From JAGWBJ01 sp964291465 (GTDB lineage: Bacteria > Chloroflexota > Dehalococcoidia > Lucifugimonadales > JAGWBF01), in the NCBI GenBank assembly GCA_964291465.2, contig OZ219930.1:1-64000 (forward strand): a DNA stretch of 64,000 nucleotides. Direction: 5' to 3'. Shown piece by piece: positions 62,984 to 64,000 of the stretch. The stretch's first letter is position 1. Each line of letters starts with the position of its first letter. The translations under genes and the position numbers were made by a program. Under the pieces are notes generated by a model. That model had not been told where the DNA came from. It saw nothing but the letters and a program-made list of their open reading frames with translations, and ran no database searches.

Positions 62984-63951
62984 ACCGGCCCTCGGTATTC
63001 CTCCAACGCCTCCCGCAGCTGCTCCAACGTGATGTTCCCGCCGGTGACGATGGCCGCCACCTTCTTGCCCTGGAGGTGCTCCTTCTGCTTGATGACGCCG
63101 GCCACGGAGGCGGCCCCCGCCGCCTCGGCCAGGGTGTGAGCCTTCTCCACCAGGACGGCGATGGCCCGGCGGATCTCCTCGTCATCCACCAGCAGGAAGT
63201 CGTCCAGCATGTCCCAAAGGATCCCCTGGGTCAGCTCGTAGGCGTTGGCCGTGGCCAGCCCCTCGGCGATGGACTTCATCGGGGCCTCGAGGATGCGGCG
63301 CTCCTTCCACGACAGGTAGCCCGCGGGGGCCTGGGCCGACTGGACGGCGATCACCTTGATGGCCGGGTTGACGGCCTTGGCGACGATGCACGCCCCGCTG
63401 GCCCCGCTGCCGCCGCCCAGGGGCACGAATATGTACTCCACGTCCGGGAACTCCTCGATGATCTCCAGGGTCTCCGTAGCGACCCCCGCCACCAGCAGGG
63501 GCTCGTTCACGGCGTGGACGTACCGGTACCCCTCCTCCTTGGCCAGCCGCTCGCAGTGCTGCCGGGCCTCGTCGAAGTGGGCGCCGTGGAAGACTATCTC
63601 GGCTCCCAGGTTCTTCATGGACCGCACCTTCAGCGGGTTGGCGTTCTCCGGCAGGCCGATGACCGCCCTGGCGCCGAACACCCGGCAGGCGTAGGCGATG
63701 GACTGGCCATGGTTGCCCGACGAGGCGGTTATCAGGCCCCTGTCCCGCTCCTCCTGGCTCATGTGGGCCAGGAGGTTTATGCCGCCGCGCGCCTTGAACG
63801 ACCCCAGCGGGTGGTGGTTCTCGTGCTTCAGACGGACCTCGGCGCCAACGCTCTCGCTCAGCGCCGCGTAGTGGTGCAGCGGCGTGCGCGCCACGTACGG
63901 CGCGATGGTGTGCCGGGCTTCCAGTACGTCCCGAAAAGTGGGCCTTTCCAT
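62980..63951 (-). CDS. Threonine/serine dehydratase-like PLP enzyme (threonine ammonia-lyase or 3-hydroxyaspartate-type)
   Basis: A 323-residue fold-type II PLP enzyme: APYVARTPLHHYAALSESVG, the PLP lysine in HPLGSFKARGGINLL, SSGNHGQSIAYACRVFGARA, and the phosphate-binding GGGSGASG in FVPLGGGSGASGACIVAKAV. It lacks the ACT regulatory domain of biosynthetic IlvA, so it is a catabolic-type or racemase-like member. It could be threonine ammonia-lyase, serine racemase or threo-3-hydroxyaspartate dehydratase. The upstream partial gene ends 11 bases before its start. Confidence 0.85.
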   Translation of the reverse strand: MERPTFRDVLEARHTIAPYVARTPLHHYAALSESVGAEVRLKHENHHPLGSFKARGGINLLAHMSQEERDRGLITASSGNHGQSIAYACRVFGARAVIGLPENANPLKVRSMKNLGAEIVFHGAHFDEARQHCERLAKEEGYRYVHAVNEPLLVAGVATETLEIIEEFPDVEYIFVPLGGGSGASGACIVAKAVNPAIKVIAVQSAQAPAGYLSWKERRILEAPMKSIAEGLATANAYELTQGILWDMLDDFLLVDDEEIRRAIAVLVEKAHTLAEAAGAASVAGVIKQKEHLQGKKVAAIVTGGNITLEQLREALEEYRGPV

Positions 63952-63961
63952 CCTGTCCCCC

Positions 63962-64000
63962 TTACTCTTCTCCGAAGAACCGCCTTCGGACGGTCTCGTC
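63962..64000 (-). CDS. 3' end of an unknown gene (truncated by the window)
   Basis: On the - strand the frame reads D-E-T-V-R-R-R-F-F-G-E-E followed by TAA at 63962-63964. It lies directly upstream of the dehydratase-like gene, so the two are probably in one operon. Too little is present to identify it. Confidence 0.45.
   Translation of the reverse strand, partial: DETVRRRFFGEE

Overview
The window is about 64 kb of GC-rich bacterial chromosome that is almost entirely protein-coding. The mix of genes points to the Chloroflexota, probably a Dehalococcoidia or SAR202-like lineage. The relevant genes are an archaeal-type phosphoglycerate mutase (apgM), DapL-type lysine synthesis, HisZ, DUF2277, NHL-repeat proteins, 'cyclase' hydrolases, MmgE/PrpD, and a thiolase next to an HMG-CoA-synthase/DUF35 protein. 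This placement is inferred from gene content; no marker-gene phylogeny was possible.

Layout. 0-3.2 kb: end of an acidic-tailed protein, birA, a decayed VapBC pair and two SDR genes. 3.4-9.8 kb (+): histidine operon hisZ-hisG-(zinc phospholipase-like)-hisD-hisC-hisB. 9.8-17.4 kb (-): purine operon guaA-purD-purE-HAD phosphatase-purB-purC-DUF3105-purS. 17.5-27.1 kb (+): tsaC, rpiB, a polyprenyl-synthetase-like gene, pgk, apgM, tpiA, miaA, dapF, dapL, hflX. 27.2-58 kb: an accessory/catabolic stretch with thiolase and HMGCS-DUF35, hydrolases, two MFS carriers, two NHL-repeat proteins, comM, xth, tRNA-Gln(TTG), a CopA copper ATPase with a YHS protein, a DapA-like/amidohydrolase/class IV aminotransferase run, a lone molybdopterin subunit and several base-excision repair genes. 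58-64 kb: SDR, an HD-domain (PhnZ-like) protein, dnaN, a small HTH protein, a COG2426 membrane protein, an AIR-synthase-like protein and a threonine-dehydratase-like enzyme.

Main discovery. The convergent gap between hflX and the thiolase gene holds a 28-bp site with the XerC-arm / 6-bp centre / XerD-arm layout of dif (27107-27134). This would make the window the replication terminus. The 10-mer TTNACATAAC (reverse complement GTTATGTNAA) is the XerD half-site of dif plus one base. Apart from dif it occurs 11 times in the window, where base composition predicts far less than one. Every copy up to 27160 is on the + strand and every copy from 28359 onward is on the - strand, so all of them converge on dif. 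Coding copies use A/T-rich codons that are otherwise unusual here, as if the DNA word itself were selected. This looks like an orientation-coded terminus array built from XerD half-sites, a candidate for FtsK guidance or XerD/SMC unloading.

Quality caveat. miaA, dapF, copA and an antitoxin remnant each carry a frameshift in the direction of a one-base loss. The dapF and copA shifts sit in G/C runs, so these are probably sequencing errors rather than dead genes.
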